A stretch of DNA of 64,000 nucleotides from Komagataeibacter sp. FNDCR2 (GCF_021295395.1 NZ_JAIWOU010000001.1:499001-563000), one strand, 5' to 3'; counted from the first letter of the stretch, positions 52,157 to 62,111 are shown. The notes: a model not told the origin generated them from the letters alone. Numbers and translations: made by a program.

Positions 52157-52803
52157 GCGGCCCCCGAGGTGTTGACCGGGCTGTGTTCGCCTTCGCCTGC
52201 CTGTTCGGCATAACCGGGTGCGTGCTGCACCCCGATCCGGTCCTGACCACCATCCCGCAGGCCATGGCGGGGATACAGTCCAGCCTGGCGCAGGCCGGGG
52301 TGGTGTCGGTCTCGCACGCAGGCGACTGGACGGCGGAGCAGGAAGCGCGGTTCGTGCAGGCCGTACGCGCGGCACAGTGCAGCCAGCATACACCTGACCC
52401 GGTTGTGGGCACGATCGCGGGGGATGTGACGCTCCAGCTTTCGGGCAGTTTCACGCAGGGTGGGCAGTTCAGCGTGGGCGCGATCACCACGGCCCCGACC
52501 TTCGGGGTGGAGGGGGATGCCAGCCGCACGCGCGGGCAGACCATCAGCCTGCCGGTGGCCTATGCACCGCTTTCGTCCATGCCGGATGTCGAGATGGGGC
52601 GTCAGCTTGGTTATGAAACGGAGCTTCTGGCGCAGAACGATGATGCCCGGCATGCCGAGGTCGCTCGCCTGATTTCCGACCGCGAGGAGTTGCGGGGAAG
52701 GGTTCAGGCGATGATTGACCGCTGGGATATGGGTGATTGCACGGTTCACGCACGGGTCGTGCCGTTCGTGGGTGACAGGTACCAGAAGATCCTTCGTCCC
52801 TAA
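52153..52803 (+). CDS. Lipoprotein closing the phage end cassette
   Basis: A 216-residue lipoprotein: VFAFACLFGITGC forms the signal and lipobox. The mature part mixes helical and beta-rich stretches (LQLSGSFTQGGQFSVGAITT) and ends with a coiled helix (DREELRGRVQAMIDRWDM) and two further cysteines. Its ATG overlaps the preceding stop. No family recognised. It is the last gene before the host ndh, and the 197-bp gap after it shows no terminator. Confidence 0.6.
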   Translation: MSGPRGVDRAVFAFACLFGITGCVLHPDPVLTTIPQAMAGIQSSLAQAGVVSVSHAGDWTAEQEARFVQAVRAAQCSQHTPDPVVGTIAGDVTLQLSGSFTQGGQFSVGAITTAPTFGVEGDASRTRGQTISLPVAYAPLSSMPDVEMGRQLGYETELLAQNDDARHAEVARLISDREELRGRVQAMIDRWDMGDCTVHARVVPFVGDRYQKILRP

Positions 52804-53000
52804 TATATGGGTGAAGGCATACGCTGCCCCTGTTCAGCACACTTTTGGTCCTATATTAGTAAGCCCGGAGAGGATGCGCCATGCGCGGCTATGCCGATAT
52901 GCGGACTGTAGCGCTTTCCGGCCGCGCAGATGTTCCGGCGGGGGCAGTTACCTGATTGGCGCAATAGACAGGAAAGTGCCGGAATTGGAGCAATAGTGAG

Positions 53001-54284
53001 ATGGCAGAGAAGTTTCGTATCGTTATTGTTGGCGGCGGGGTAGCGGGGCTTGCGCTTGCCACGCGGCTGGGCAATTCGGTCGGGCGTGCGGGGCAGGCGG
53101 AAATTACGCTGGTGGACAAGAGTTTCGCCCATGTCTGGAAGCCCATGCTGCACTGCTTTGCCGCCGGTACGGCTGCGAACGAGAATGACCGCATAAGTTT
53201 CATGTCACAGGCCAGCCGGCACCATTTCGACTTCTGGCCCGGTGAAATCACGGCGCTGGACCGTAAGGCGCGGACCATCTCGCTTGCCCCCATCACGGAC
53301 CCGCAAAGCGGGGAAGCGGTGGTTGATGCCCGCAAGCTGGGTTACGACGCGCTGGTTCTCGCCCTTGGCAGCCGCGCAAATGATTTTGGCACGCCCGGCG
53401 TGGCCGAACACTGCCTGTTTATTGACAACCTGGTGGACGCCAACGGTTTTAACGACCGTTTCCGCATGGAACTCCTGCGCGCATTCGCCAACCATCAGGA
53501 ACTTGATATCGCCATTGTGGGTGGTGGCGCCACAGGCACCCAGCTTGCCGCCGAACTGCACAAGGCGCTCGATATCGCCTCACTTTACAGTTTTGGGGAA
53601 AAGCCGCCAAAGCTGTGTATTACCCTGCTCGAAGCCGGCCCGCGCATTCTCCCCGCGTTTCCCGATGCCGTGTCGGCGGCTGCGGCCCGGCAGCTTGAGG
53701 CCATCGGGGTTACGGTCCGCACGTCCGCCATGGTCAGCGGAGCGGATGAAAACGGTTTTATCCTCAAGGATGGCAGCCGTGTTCCCGCCACGCTGCGGGT
53801 CTGGGCGGCAGGCGTGAAAGCGCCGGACGTGACGCACCGCTTCGACGGGCTCAGGCTCTCGCGTTCCGGCCAGCTTGAGGTCCGCCCGACACTACAGGCC
53901 ATGGATGATGACCATATCTTCGCCATGGGGGACTGCGCCTTCGTTACCGAAAACCCGGTGCCCCCCACGGCGCAGGCCGCACGCCAGCAGGCGCATCATC
54001 TGGCGCGTGGCCTGCCCGTATGGATGAAGGGCGGAACACTTCCGGCCTTCAGATTCCATAACAAGGGGGCGGTAGTCGCACTGGGGGATTACAATGGCTG
54101 GGGCACCTTTCCCGGTGGAACGGTGTTTGGCGGTGGCTGGCTACGCGGCATAAGCGCGCGCATGGTGCATCTCATGCTGTACCGCCAGCACCAGTTCGAG
54201 CTGTACGGGCCGGTGCGCGGCACGATTTCCTGCCTTGTGGACTGGCTTGACATGTTCGTACGCCCCTCCGTCCGGCTGGACTGA
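53001..54284 (+). CDS. ndh: Type II NADH dehydrogenase
   Basis: A 427-residue FAD enzyme that passes electrons from NADH to ubiquinone without pumping protons, a main respiratory entry point in acetic acid bacteria. The FAD-binding VIVGGGVAGLALATRLG is at residues 8-24 and the NADH-binding AIVGGGATGTQLAAELH in the middle. The FAD contact HIFAMGDCA follows. The C-terminal part contains the membrane-binding region (RMVHLMLYRQHQFELYGP). It lies just outside the phage region. Confidence 0.92.
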   Translation: MAEKFRIVIVGGGVAGLALATRLGNSVGRAGQAEITLVDKSFAHVWKPMLHCFAAGTAANENDRISFMSQASRHHFDFWPGEITALDRKARTISLAPITDPQSGEAVVDARKLGYDALVLALGSRANDFGTPGVAEHCLFIDNLVDANGFNDRFRMELLRAFANHQELDIAIVGGGATGTQLAAELHKALDIASLYSFGEKPPKLCITLLEAGPRILPAFPDAVSAAAARQLEAIGVTVRTSAMVSGADENGFILKDGSRVPATLRVWAAGVKAPDVTHRFDGLRLSRSGQLEVRPTLQAMDDDHIFAMGDCAFVTENPVPPTAQAARQQAHHLARGLPVWMKGGTLPAFRFHNKGAVVALGDYNGWGTFPGGTVFGGGWLRGISARMVHLMLYRQHQFELYGPVRGTISCLVDWLDMFVRPSVRLD

Positions 54285-54505
54285 GGGGCAGGCGGCCCCA
54301 GCACGCGTAAAAATCCCCATGAAAATTCGTCACGGCGCATTTTAAGGGCTATGCTTGGCGCGCCATTATCCCTCCGGCCGGTTTTGTCCGTGCCGGGACG
54401 GAGTGGTGCGTGGTCCTGCCGGAGGGAGTAGGTGGTCCACGGTCATGACCTACAGGGGGCGCGTATATAATTGTGAGCAGGGCGGCAACCCGGAAACCAG
54501 CGGAT

Positions 54506-56179
54506 ATGCGCGTGCTGGTCCTGCTGCTCGGCGTGCCGTGCGCCATGGTCGCGCCCGGCCCGCATGCGCTCGCCGCCGATGGCGCGCGGACGCCACAGCC
54601 CCCCACCACGCCGCCATCCGCCACGACAGGGGAAAGCGTGGTGGTGCATGCCCGGCCGCGCCCTGCCATCATGCTCTATCCCGCCGCCAACCCGATTGGC
54701 CAGCCGATCCGCATGGGGGGCGCGGAAAACCGCAAGAACGGCAATCCCTATGACTGGGGCGTATTCAACCGGGGTGATGGCGAGGCCGCGGGCTTTGGTC
54801 CGGTAGGCCGCTATGGCGTGGCCCCCTGGGCGGAAGACTGGAGCAGGCTGCGCACGCAGAAAAGGCATGACGATGCATTCGATGTGCTGAAATACGTCCC
54901 GCTCAACCATAGCGGGTCGGTATGGATCAGTTTCTCGGGCGAGACGCGGCTACGCAACTGGTTTGAAACACGCCCCCAGTTAGGCACGCAGAAAAACAGT
55001 GATTCCGGCCGCTTTACCGTACGCAACCTGTATGGGGCGGACCTGCATATCGGCACGCACCTGCGCTTTTTCGGCCAGTTGGTAAATGGTGACGCAGGCG
55101 GCTGGGGCGGTTACGGGTATGGTCCGACCTATCGCAAGCGGCTCGATGCGCAGCAGGCGTTTGTCGAGGCACGGTGGAACATGCTGGGCGCGAAAAGCGG
55201 GTTCATGTTCGGTCGCCAGCAGTTTCTCGATGCGCCGGCCTATGTCATCTACAATCGCGACACGCCCGATGTGCCGCTGTCATGGAACGGGTTTCGGGGG
55301 TATATGATATGGCCGCGCATCCGTATTGACGGCTGGGACTTCGTGCAGACCAATGACAGTGAAACCGGCATGTTCCATGATACCGAGAACTATGCCACGC
55401 GGCTGTACGGATTCAACGCCACATGGGCGCCGCCCGACTTCACCTTCATGGGGGAGAAGGGTTATTCCTTTGTCGATGCATTTTACATCGGTTACAAGCT
55501 GGGCAGCACAGCGGGGGTTATCGCAGCCCCTGCCGGCACCGTACAGGGGGCCGATACCCGTAATAATTTTGGCGTGCGCTGGCACGGGCTGGCCGGACCG
55601 TTCGAATTCTCGCTGGGCGCGATCTGGCAGGGCGGCGTGTTCCGCAACGCCACGGACAATGCGCCCCGCGCGGTCAACGCCTTCGCCATCAACAGTATAC
55701 TGGGCTACCGCCTGCGTGACCGGATGCTGAACACCTTTGCCGGTATCCAGACCGATGTGTATTCGGGTGGCGATACGTCACGCCAGGGCGGTGCGGTCGG
55801 CACCTATATCGCGCCGTTCAGCCCGCAGACCAATTATCTGGACACCACAACCTACATAAACCCCTCCAACCTCATCAGCTTCGCGCCACTGGTGCGGATC
55901 ACGCCGTTCCACTCGGTCAGCATCCAGTTCAAATACCCGCTGTTCTGGCGTGATAACGTGAATGATGCGGTTTACCGCTCATCCGGCACCTATGCCTTTG
56001 CCGAAAACTTCCGGGGCCGGTTCATCGGCATGGCGCCGCAGGCCTCCGTGGCGTGGCAGATCAACGCGCATCTGTCATGGACGCAATATGTCTCGCGCCT
56101 CATGACATCGCGCGCGCTGGATGCGGCGGGGGGCGCAAGCGGCACCTACTACCAGTCCAATTTCGTATTCAGGTTCTGA
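54506..56179 (+). CDS. Alginate-export-type outer-membrane porin
   Basis: A 557-residue outer-membrane beta-barrel of the alginate-export family. The start at 54506 gives a Sec signal (VLVLLLGVPCAMVAPG to HALAA); an in-frame GTG at 54473 is possible. A Pro/Thr-rich linker is followed by the barrel, with RLRNWFETRPQLGTQKN and the IGTHLRFFGQLVNGDAGG strand pair typical of the family, and the protein ends with an aromatic residue (NFVFRF), as barrel proteins do. Probably a channel for small organic solutes or sugar acids. Confidence 0.85.
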   Translation: MRVLVLLLGVPCAMVAPGPHALAADGARTPQPPTTPPSATTGESVVVHARPRPAIMLYPAANPIGQPIRMGGAENRKNGNPYDWGVFNRGDGEAAGFGPVGRYGVAPWAEDWSRLRTQKRHDDAFDVLKYVPLNHSGSVWISFSGETRLRNWFETRPQLGTQKNSDSGRFTVRNLYGADLHIGTHLRFFGQLVNGDAGGWGGYGYGPTYRKRLDAQQAFVEARWNMLGAKSGFMFGRQQFLDAPAYVIYNRDTPDVPLSWNGFRGYMIWPRIRIDGWDFVQTNDSETGMFHDTENYATRLYGFNATWAPPDFTFMGEKGYSFVDAFYIGYKLGSTAGVIAAPAGTVQGADTRNNFGVRWHGLAGPFEFSLGAIWQGGVFRNATDNAPRAVNAFAINSILGYRLRDRMLNTFAGIQTDVYSGGDTSRQGGAVGTYIAPFSPQTNYLDTTTYINPSNLISFAPLVRITPFHSVSIQFKYPLFWRDNVNDAVYRSSGTYAFAENFRGRFIGMAPQASVAWQINAHLSWTQYVSRLMTSRALDAAGGASGTYYQSNFVFRF

Positions 56180-57773
56180 CTGCCCGCGCGGGCAGGCGCG
56201 AGGGCGGCAGGTCGCGCCGTTTAAGCATGCTGCACAGGCGGCTGACCACGTCTTCCCACTGACCGGGGTTAAGCTGGCGCACGATGCGCAGGGTCGGGTA
56301 CCACGGAGTGTCCGTCCGGCCCGAAAGCCAGCGCCAGCAGTTATCGAAGCGGTCCAGCAGGATGACGGGACAGCCCATACCCCCGGCCAGGTGGGCCATG
56401 GCGGTATCGACCGACACCACCACATCCAGCCCGGCAACGAGGGCTGCGGTATCATCCATGTCGCGCACGCTTTCCATCGGGTCGTACAGGCGCATGCCCG
56501 CGGGCATGTCCATCATCTGGCGCGTGTAGTCCCCCATCTGCAAACTGACCAGGCTGACACCGGCCAGTCCCGCCAGTGGCGCGAGCGCGCGCAGCGGGAC
56601 CGAGCGCCGACGGTCCATGGCATGGGCCGCCGGTACGTCAGGCCGACTTGCGCCCCCCCAGACCAGTCCCACGCGCAGACCCTCGCCCGCAGGCAGGAAG
56701 GGTGCCCATTGCCGTACCAGTTGCGGGTCGGCCCGCAGGTAGGGTACATCCGCCCCCGCATGGCCGGGTGTGCGATGCAGCGCGCGTGGCAGGCTGAGGA
56801 ACGGGCAGTGCCAGTCATGCGCGGGCAGGGGGCGGCGCTCATCGAACACACGCCGCACACACCCCATGCGCCGGATCAGGCCATGCAGCGTTTCGGGAGC
56901 CTGCACGAACACGCGCGCGCCCATGCCCGCCAGTACGGGCAGGAAGCGCAGCATCATCAGCATATCCCCCAGCCCCCCTTCACGCGTGACGAGGATGGTG
57001 CGCCCGCGCAGATCCGCATCCGGCTCCAGCACCGGCAGCAGTTGCGACAGCGGCAGGCGCAGGCGACCGGGCAGGCGGTGACGCCATTCATATTCCGCCC
57101 ATCCCCGCGCCATCTGCCCTGTCTTGAGCAGGGTCAGCGCGTGGTTCATGCGAAGCTGCGCATCCTCGGGGCGCAGGGCAAGGGCGCGGGCATGGGCCTT
57201 TAGCGCGGCATCGGGCCGGTTCCATGCCGCGAGCAGATGCGCGAGGTTGGCATGCGTCATGGCGCTGTCGGGATGATGGTCGAGAATATAGCCCAGTAGA
57301 TCCCGCCCATCCGCGAACGCGCCCTGTTCCATCAGGCACACCGCCATGAGGTTGCCGGTGGTGAGTTGCGCGGGGGACAGCGCCAGCCCATCTGCCAGGA
57401 CCGCCTGTGCTTCCGCGCTCCGGCCACGTTGCAGCAGGAGTTCGCCCAGCATGTCATGCGTGCGGATGTCCCGCCCCGCGCGCTGGCGCACGGCGCGCAG
57501 CACGGCTTCGGCTTCATCCACCCGGTCATGGGCCAGCAGCAGATCCAGCATGTCGCGCGCGGGGTGGCGGGCGGCGGGGTTGGCCTGCGCCTGACGGCAC
57601 AAAAGACGCGCGGCTTCATGGACGCGGTTGCAGCCCGCATGGGCGTGGGCCAGCAGGATTTCGGCGCGCGGGGTATCTGCGCATGGCTCCAGCATGGCGC
57701 GGGCATGGGCGAACTGCCCCCGACGCAGCAGCTCCAGCGCCTGGGCCAGAAGGTGATCGGTAGGGGTCGGCAT
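56169..57773 (-). CDS. TPR protein with GT9-like glycosyltransferase domain
   Basis: A 534-residue cytoplasmic protein. The first 220 residues form TPR-like helical repeats (PDSAMTHANLAHLLAAWNRP and neighbours). The C-terminal half resembles heptosyltransferase-like GT9 domains found after TPR arrays: RTILVTREGGLGDMLMMLRF, then LRVGLVWGG and VVSVDTAMAHLAGGMGCPVI. AGGAAG just before the ATG sets the start at 57773. Such proteins are often linked to surface glycan or flagellin glycosylation; the acceptor is unknown. The C-terminus overlaps the porin gene's end by 11 bases on the other strand. Confidence 0.78.
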   Translation of the reverse strand: MPTPTDHLLAQALELLRRGQFAHARAMLEPCADTPRAEILLAHAHAGCNRVHEAARLLCRQAQANPAARHPARDMLDLLLAHDRVDEAEAVLRAVRQRAGRDIRTHDMLGELLLQRGRSAEAQAVLADGLALSPAQLTTGNLMAVCLMEQGAFADGRDLLGYILDHHPDSAMTHANLAHLLAAWNRPDAALKAHARALALRPEDAQLRMNHALTLLKTGQMARGWAEYEWRHRLPGRLRLPLSQLLPVLEPDADLRGRTILVTREGGLGDMLMMLRFLPVLAGMGARVFVQAPETLHGLIRRMGCVRRVFDERRPLPAHDWHCPFLSLPRALHRTPGHAGADVPYLRADPQLVRQWAPFLPAGEGLRVGLVWGGASRPDVPAAHAMDRRRSVPLRALAPLAGLAGVSLVSLQMGDYTRQMMDMPAGMRLYDPMESVRDMDDTAALVAGLDVVVSVDTAMAHLAGGMGCPVILLDRFDNCWRWLSGRTDTPWYPTLRIVRQLNPGQWEDVVSRLCSMLKRRDLPPSRLPARAVRT

Positions 57774-57793
57774 GGGCTTCCTGCTCCGCGGGT

Positions 57794-58030
57794 TCACGAC
57801 AGGGGAAGGAACGGCGGGACGACGTGCCCCCCGACCGATATGCCCACGCCGCCCACGGTCAGCATATAATGGGCGGGACAGTGCGCCATGACGGCCAAGG
57901 CATCCAGCATGACGTAAGCAAAGCTCATGGCTACGGGCATGTCGGCGCGTCCGGACTCAGTGGCCGCAGCCCGCTCCCCCTGATGGGACGCAAGCGCCGC
58001 GATGGTCTGTTGCAGGGGAAAAGAAGCCAT
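57794..58030 (-). CDS. Possible small protein upstream of the TPR gene
   Basis: A 78-residue frame beginning MASFPLQQTIAALASHQGER, ending 20 bp before the TPR-glycosyltransferase start on the same strand. Two moderately hydrophobic stretches are visible (SFAYVMLDALAVMAH and MLTVGGVGISVGG). No family or strong ribosome-binding site was recognised, so it could be spurious. Confidence 0.35.
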   Translation of the reverse strand: MASFPLQQTIAALASHQGERAAATESGRADMPVAMSFAYVMLDALAVMAHCPAHYMLTVGGVGISVGGHVVPPFLPLS

Positions 58031-58159
58031 GATGTGCAATCTTTAATGCAACGGGGTCATGCGCGAAAGGGCGCATGTCCTGGCCACGGCATACCGCATC
58101 GGGATTGAAAACCCTGCGCCCCGATTGTCCCACCGCCAAACAGCCGCCGCCATTCACCA

Positions 58160-58534
58160 TCAGGGCCTGATCGTGCCGAAATACTGCTCCAGCAGCGCGA
58201 CATTGCGCAGGTTGGCCTTGAACGCGACATCGAATACATCGCCCAGCACAGGCACCAGATCGGCCACGACCTCGACCATTACATTGGCCAGCATGCGCGC
58301 CAGCAGCGCACGGCGCGCGCCCAGACGCCAGCCTTTCCATACAATATACAGGGAGGGCAGCAGCATGACCACCGTCCCACCCGCGGGCAGCAGCCCGATC
58401 AGCGCATCAAGCCCCCAGCGGGCCTGCGTGCCGGGAATGCGAAAGGCGGCGTCCAGCACCGTGGCCAGATTGCGCAGCCGGGCGATCTCACGGGCGATAT
58501 GCGCCGCATCCGCCGAGGGGGGAATGGTTTTCAT
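58160..58534 (-). CDS. DUF4112 family membrane protein
   Basis: A 124-residue protein of DUF4112. The signature is clear: RWGLDALIGLLPAGGTVVML, then ARMLANVMVEVVADLVPVLG and DVFDVAFKANLRNVALLEQY. Two membrane helices are likely. Function is unknown. It lies 46 bp downstream of the SelW-like gene on the same strand, which may be one operon. Confidence 0.85.
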   Translation of the reverse strand: MKTIPPSADAAHIAREIARLRNLATVLDAAFRIPGTQARWGLDALIGLLPAGGTVVMLLPSLYIVWKGWRLGARRALLARMLANVMVEVVADLVPVLGDVFDVAFKANLRNVALLEQYFGTIRP

Positions 58535-58580
58535 GGCCGTTACGTGGTGTGCGGGCAGGGCCGTTACAATGCGGCGCGCA

Positions 58581-58880
58581 TCAGGGTTTGCGGTCGATAT
58601 GGCCCATGTCGCGCTCGGGCGCGATCACGTCGCGCACACGTTGCTTGAGCTCCCTTGGGCCGGGAAAGCCGCCATCACGCTTGCGCTCCCATACCACGTC
58701 ACCATCAACGCTGATTTCAAAATGACCGCCACTGCCGGGAACAAGGGTGACACTGCCCAGATCCTCGCCAAAGGTGGAGAGAAGTTCCTGCGCCATCCAC
58801 GCCGCACGCAGCAGCCAGTTGCAGCGCGTGCAGTACAGGATGGACACATGGGGGCGCGGGGGAGCGGGTGTATCGGTCAT
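58581..58880 (-). CDS. SelT/SelW/SelH-family thioredoxin-like protein
   Basis: A 99-residue Rdx-type protein with a thioredoxin-like fold and the redox motif Cys17-x2-Cys20 (ILYCTRCNWLLRAAWMAQEL), where selenoprotein relatives have Sec at the second position. GSGGHFEISVDGDVVWERKR and GFPGPRELKQRVRD complete the family pattern. Probably takes part in cytosolic redox control. Confidence 0.88.
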   Translation of the reverse strand: MTDTPAPPRPHVSILYCTRCNWLLRAAWMAQELLSTFGEDLGSVTLVPGSGGHFEISVDGDVVWERKRDGGFPGPRELKQRVRDVIAPERDMGHIDRKP

Positions 58881-58969
58881 GCTCGTGTTTCTTGCCGTTC
58901 TGTCAGGCCGGGCGGGCCTGCCCGGCTACCATATGTGGGGACGGATGGCAGCCGGTGGCAAGGGTGTTG

Positions 58970-61072
58970 TCAGATCGCGTGAACCCGTCCCTCGCGCGCC
59001 CACAGCCGCAGCGCGCCACAGGTCTGCACGAACCTGTCGGCATCCAGCGTGCCGTGCAGCGCGATCACCCCTTCATCACGCATCTTGGGGTGCAGGCCCG
59101 CCGCCGCCAGAATGATCTCGGCGGCATCGTTATGCGCGATGAACTTGGCATGGGCGTAGGCATCGGCAATGAAGTCGCGCATCGTGGCCTCATGGCGCAG
59201 GTTGTTTGCGCCCTCTACCGTGGGGAGCAGGGCCACCGCGTCATAAAGCACCGATGGGCCACCGTTGATCCGCTGCTGCGCCACGAGCGCGTTGCCCACG
59301 CTGTCCTTCAGCCCGCCCACGGTTGGCGCGATCAGTTCGGATGTGGCGCCGACGGCGGCCACGGCCTCGCGCAGGGCGGTAAGCAGGCGATGGTCCACGC
59401 CATCCGTTACCACGATGCCCAGCTTGCGGCCCGCGAAACTGTCCGGTCCGTTCTTCAGGATGCTCAGCGCCGAAGATGGCTCAAGCCCGGCCACCACGGG
59501 GCGCGCCGCCTTTGCCGGTTCGGGCAGGGGAGACAGGCCAAGCCCCCTGGCCACCCCTGTGGCCAGCCCTTCATCCACATGGCGCAGGTGACTGACCATG
59601 CGCGCGCGAATGGCCGGGGTCTCGACCTTGCTCAGTTCGAAAATGAAGGCGTCGCGGATATGGGTCTGCTCCACCGCCGTCTGGCTGATCCAGAACAGGC
59701 GCGCCTGGCTGTAATGGTCGGCAAAGGCGTCGGAACGCTGGCGCTGCTTGGGGCCGGATATATCCTGCGCGAAGGACTGGAACCCGTCCTTGCTTTCACG
59801 CGGGCCGCCGGTGGGCTGGGGCCATGAATTGGGTTCGTAATTGGCGCGCCCCTTGGGGTTGTGCATGGCCATGTGCCCATCCTGCTGGAAATTGTGGAAC
59901 GGGCATTTGGGCGCGTTTATGGGAATATGCGTGAAATTGGGGCCGCCGAGGCGCTTGGTCTGCGTATCCAGATAGGAGAAATTGCGCCCCTGAAGCAACG
60001 GGTCGTTGGTGAAATCGACGCCGGGCACGATATTCTGGGTGCAGAAGGCCACCTGTTCCGTCTCGGCAAAGAAATTGTCCACCATCCGGTTCAGCACCAG
60101 CCGGCCCACACGGCGGATGGGCACCAGTTCCTCCGGTATCAGCTTGGTGGGGTCGAGGATGTCGAAGGGGAAGCTGTCCGCGAACGCATCATCGAACAGT
60201 TGCACGCCCAGATCCCATTCGGGAAAATGGCCGCTGGTAATGGCCTGCCACAGGTCACGGCGGTGGAAGTCGGGATCGGCCCCGTTGATCTTCAGCGCCT
60301 CGTTCCACACGATGGATTGCAGGCCCAGCTTCGGCTTCCAGTGGAATTTTACATAGGTGGACCGGCCCTGCGCATCGATCAGGCGGAAGGTGTGGACGCC
60401 AAACCCCTCCATGAAGCGGAAGGAGCGTGGAATGGCCCGGTCAGACATGGCCCAGCAGACCATGTGCGTCGCCTCGGGCGAGAGGGAGACGAAATCCCAG
60501 AAATTGTCATGCGCCGTCTGCGCCTGCGGAAAATCACGGTCCGGGGCCTGCTTGGCCGCGTGGACAAAATCGGGAAACTTGATCGCGTCCTGAATGAAGA
60601 AGACGGGGATGTTGTTGCCCACGATATCCCAGTTGCCCTGCTTCGTATAAAGCTTGACGGCAAAGCCGCGCACATCACGCACCGTATCGGCCGAGCCCTT
60701 GTTGCCCGCCACGGTGGAAAAACGCACGAAGGCCGGGGTGCGCTCCCCCACGCGCTGGAAAATATCGGCGTGGCTGACATCGCTCAGGCTGTCCGTCAGT
60801 TCAAAATAGCCATGCGCGCCATAGCCCCGGGCATGGACCACGCGCTCGGGTATGCGTTCATGGTCGAAGTGAAAAATCTTTTCACGGAAGTGGAAATCCT
60901 CCATCAGCGCGGGACCGTTCGCGCCCGCGCGCAGGGTGTTCTGGTCATCCATCACCGGCACGCCCTGCTGCGTGGTCAGGACCGGAATGTCGCCGCCTGC
61001 GCTCTGATGGGTTTCGCCGCCATTCCCGGCATGGGTGGGGGGCAATGCGGAGGGATGCGGGGTCTGGGTCAT
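58970..61072 (-). CDS. katE: Large-subunit catalase (HPII / KatE type)
   Basis: A 700-residue monofunctional haem catalase that breaks down hydrogen peroxide. The distal His lies in [18 protein letters not shown], the distal Asn in [19 protein letters not shown], and the haem-ligand Tyr in [17 protein letters not shown]. The extra C-terminal flavodoxin-like domain ([20 protein letters not shown] onward) marks the large-subunit clade. The start at 61072 is preferred over one 57 bp upstream because it has a normal N-terminal extension. It is divergent from the creatininase-family gene. Confidence 0.93.
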   Translation of the reverse strand: MTQTPHPSALPPTHAGNGGETHQSAGGDIPVLTTQQGVPVMDDQNTLRAGANGPALMEDFHFREKIFHFDHERIPERVVHARGYGAHGYFELTDSLSDVSHADIFQRVGERTPAFVRFSTVAGNKGSADTVRDVRGFAVKLYTKQGNWDIVGNNIPVFFIQDAIKFPDFVHAAKQAPDRDFPQAQTAHDNFWDFVSLSPEATHMVCWAMSDRAIPRSFRFMEGFGVHTFRLIDAQGRSTYVKFHWKPKLGLQSIVWNEALKINGADPDFHRRDLWQAITSGHFPEWDLGVQLFDDAFADSFPFDILDPTKLIPEELVPIRRVGRLVLNRMVDNFFAETEQVAFCTQNIVPGVDFTNDPLLQGRNFSYLDTQTKRLGGPNFTHIPINAPKCPFHNFQQDGHMAMHNPKGRANYEPNSWPQPTGGPRESKDGFQSFAQDISGPKQRQRSDAFADHYSQARLFWISQTAVEQTHIRDAFIFELSKVETPAIRARMVSHLRHVDEGLATGVARGLGLSPLPEPAKAARPVVAGLEPSSALSILKNGPDSFAGRKLGIVVTDGVDHRLLTALREAVAAVGATSELIAPTVGGLKDSVGNALVAQQRINGGPSVLYDAVALLPTVEGANNLRHEATMRDFIADAYAHAKFIAHNDAAEIILAAAGLHPKMRDEGVIALHGTLDADRFVQTCGALRLWAREGRVHAI

Positions 61073-61241
61073 GGGCTGTTCGCGTGTCCGTTCTGTAAAG
61101 CCTGGGGGGAAGGAAATGCGCCCCTTCAACGGGCCGGAACGGGGGTGGTTTCATTCATTCGCCGCATGCCGGTTGCCAATCGCGCAGGGGCAGGGCACAG
61201 CATGCGCCATGGATCATCCGGCATAAGGACCACCGCCGCCC

Positions 61242-62111
61242 ATGCGTAAATGCCCCGCCTTCCTGGCCGCAGCCCCGCTTGCGCTGGCGCTGTCCGTGCC
61301 CGCCGCCATGCCGGCCGCCGTGGCCGCCCCCCTGCTGTCCGCACTCACACCCGCGCGGCCGGGGCCGGATACTGTTGATTTCGCGGATCTGACATGGACC
61401 GAAATCCGCGACGCCATTCACGCGGGCACGACTTCCGTCATCATTCCCGTGGGCGGCACGGAACAGAGCGGTCCCTTCATCGCGGTGGGCAAGCATGACG
61501 TGCGCGCCATGGCGCTGGCGCGCCGCATCGCCCGCCAGGCGGGCCACACGCTGGTCGCCCCCGTGGTGGCCTATGTGCCCGAAGGCGGCACGGCGCCCCG
61601 CACGTCGCACATGCGCTTTGCGGGCACGATCAGCCTCTCGCCCTCCACCTTCCGCGCCCTTCTGGTCGATGCCGCGGAAAGCCTGCGCGTGCAGGGCTTC
61701 AGCCGCGTGGTGCTGATCGGGGACCATGGCGGCTACCAGCGCGACCTGCGCGCCGTGGCCGATACGCTCAACTGGCGCTGGCACGGGCGCGGCGGGCATG
61801 TGCTGTACATTCCCGCCTATTACGATGTGATCGCCACCACCTTCGCCACATGGCTGCGCCAGCACGGCCACGCAGCCGGGGTGGGGCAGCATGCCGACCT
61901 GTCCGATACATCGCTCATGCTGGCGGTGGATCCGGCGCTTGTCCGCACGCAGGCGTTGCGCCTGGCCCCGCTGCCCACCCCGGCGCAGGGCGTGTATGGC
62001 GGCGACCCGCGGCAGGCCGAAGCGGCATTGGGCGAAGTGGGCGCGGACATGCAGGTCAACGCCGCAGTTGCGGCCATGCAACACGACCCAACAGGACAGA
62101 ATCCAGACTGA
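61242..62111 (+). CDS. Secreted creatininase-family amidohydrolase
   Basis: A 289-residue protein with a Sec signal peptide (LAAAPLALALSVPAAMP to AVAAP) and a creatininase-like domain. SVIIPVGGTEQSGPFIAVGK carries the Glu and the metal-binding region, VGKHDVRAMALARRIA the Asp, and VLIGDHGGYQRDL the His of the usual dimetal site, with GQHADLSDTSLMLAVDP near the end. Family members cleave cyclic amides; export to the periplasm is unusual and the substrate is unknown. Confidence 0.8.
   Translation: MRKCPAFLAAAPLALALSVPAAMPAAVAAPLLSALTPARPGPDTVDFADLTWTEIRDAIHAGTTSVIIPVGGTEQSGPFIAVGKHDVRAMALARRIARQAGHTLVAPVVAYVPEGGTAPRTSHMRFAGTISLSPSTFRALLVDAAESLRVQGFSRVVLIGDHGGYQRDLRAVADTLNWRWHGRGGHVLYIPAYYDVIATTFATWLRQHGHAAGVGQHADLSDTSLMLAVDPALVRTQALRLAPLPTPAQGVYGGDPRQAEAALGEVGADMQVNAAVAAMQHDPTGQNPD

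Larger units (their letters stand above)
24875..52803. mobile_element. Myovirus-type prophage or domesticated phage particle locus
   Basis: The interval runs from a CI-like repressor to the last coupled lipoprotein. It contains packaging, head, contractile-tail, baseplate, fibre and lysis genes in late-operon order on the plus strand. No integrase, transposase, excisionase, replication or recombination gene was recognised. The two genes at 26867-29120 look like host or cargo genes, so the structural cluster proper may begin near 29143. Both ends are inferred from gene content; no attachment repeats were found. Confidence 0.8.

Noticed and set aside
24437-53000. Attachment-site direct repeats or a tRNA target flanking the phage region
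   Set aside because: Reading both flanking gaps by eye gave no shared repeat longer than chance and no tRNA cloverleaf; a computed repeat search would be needed.
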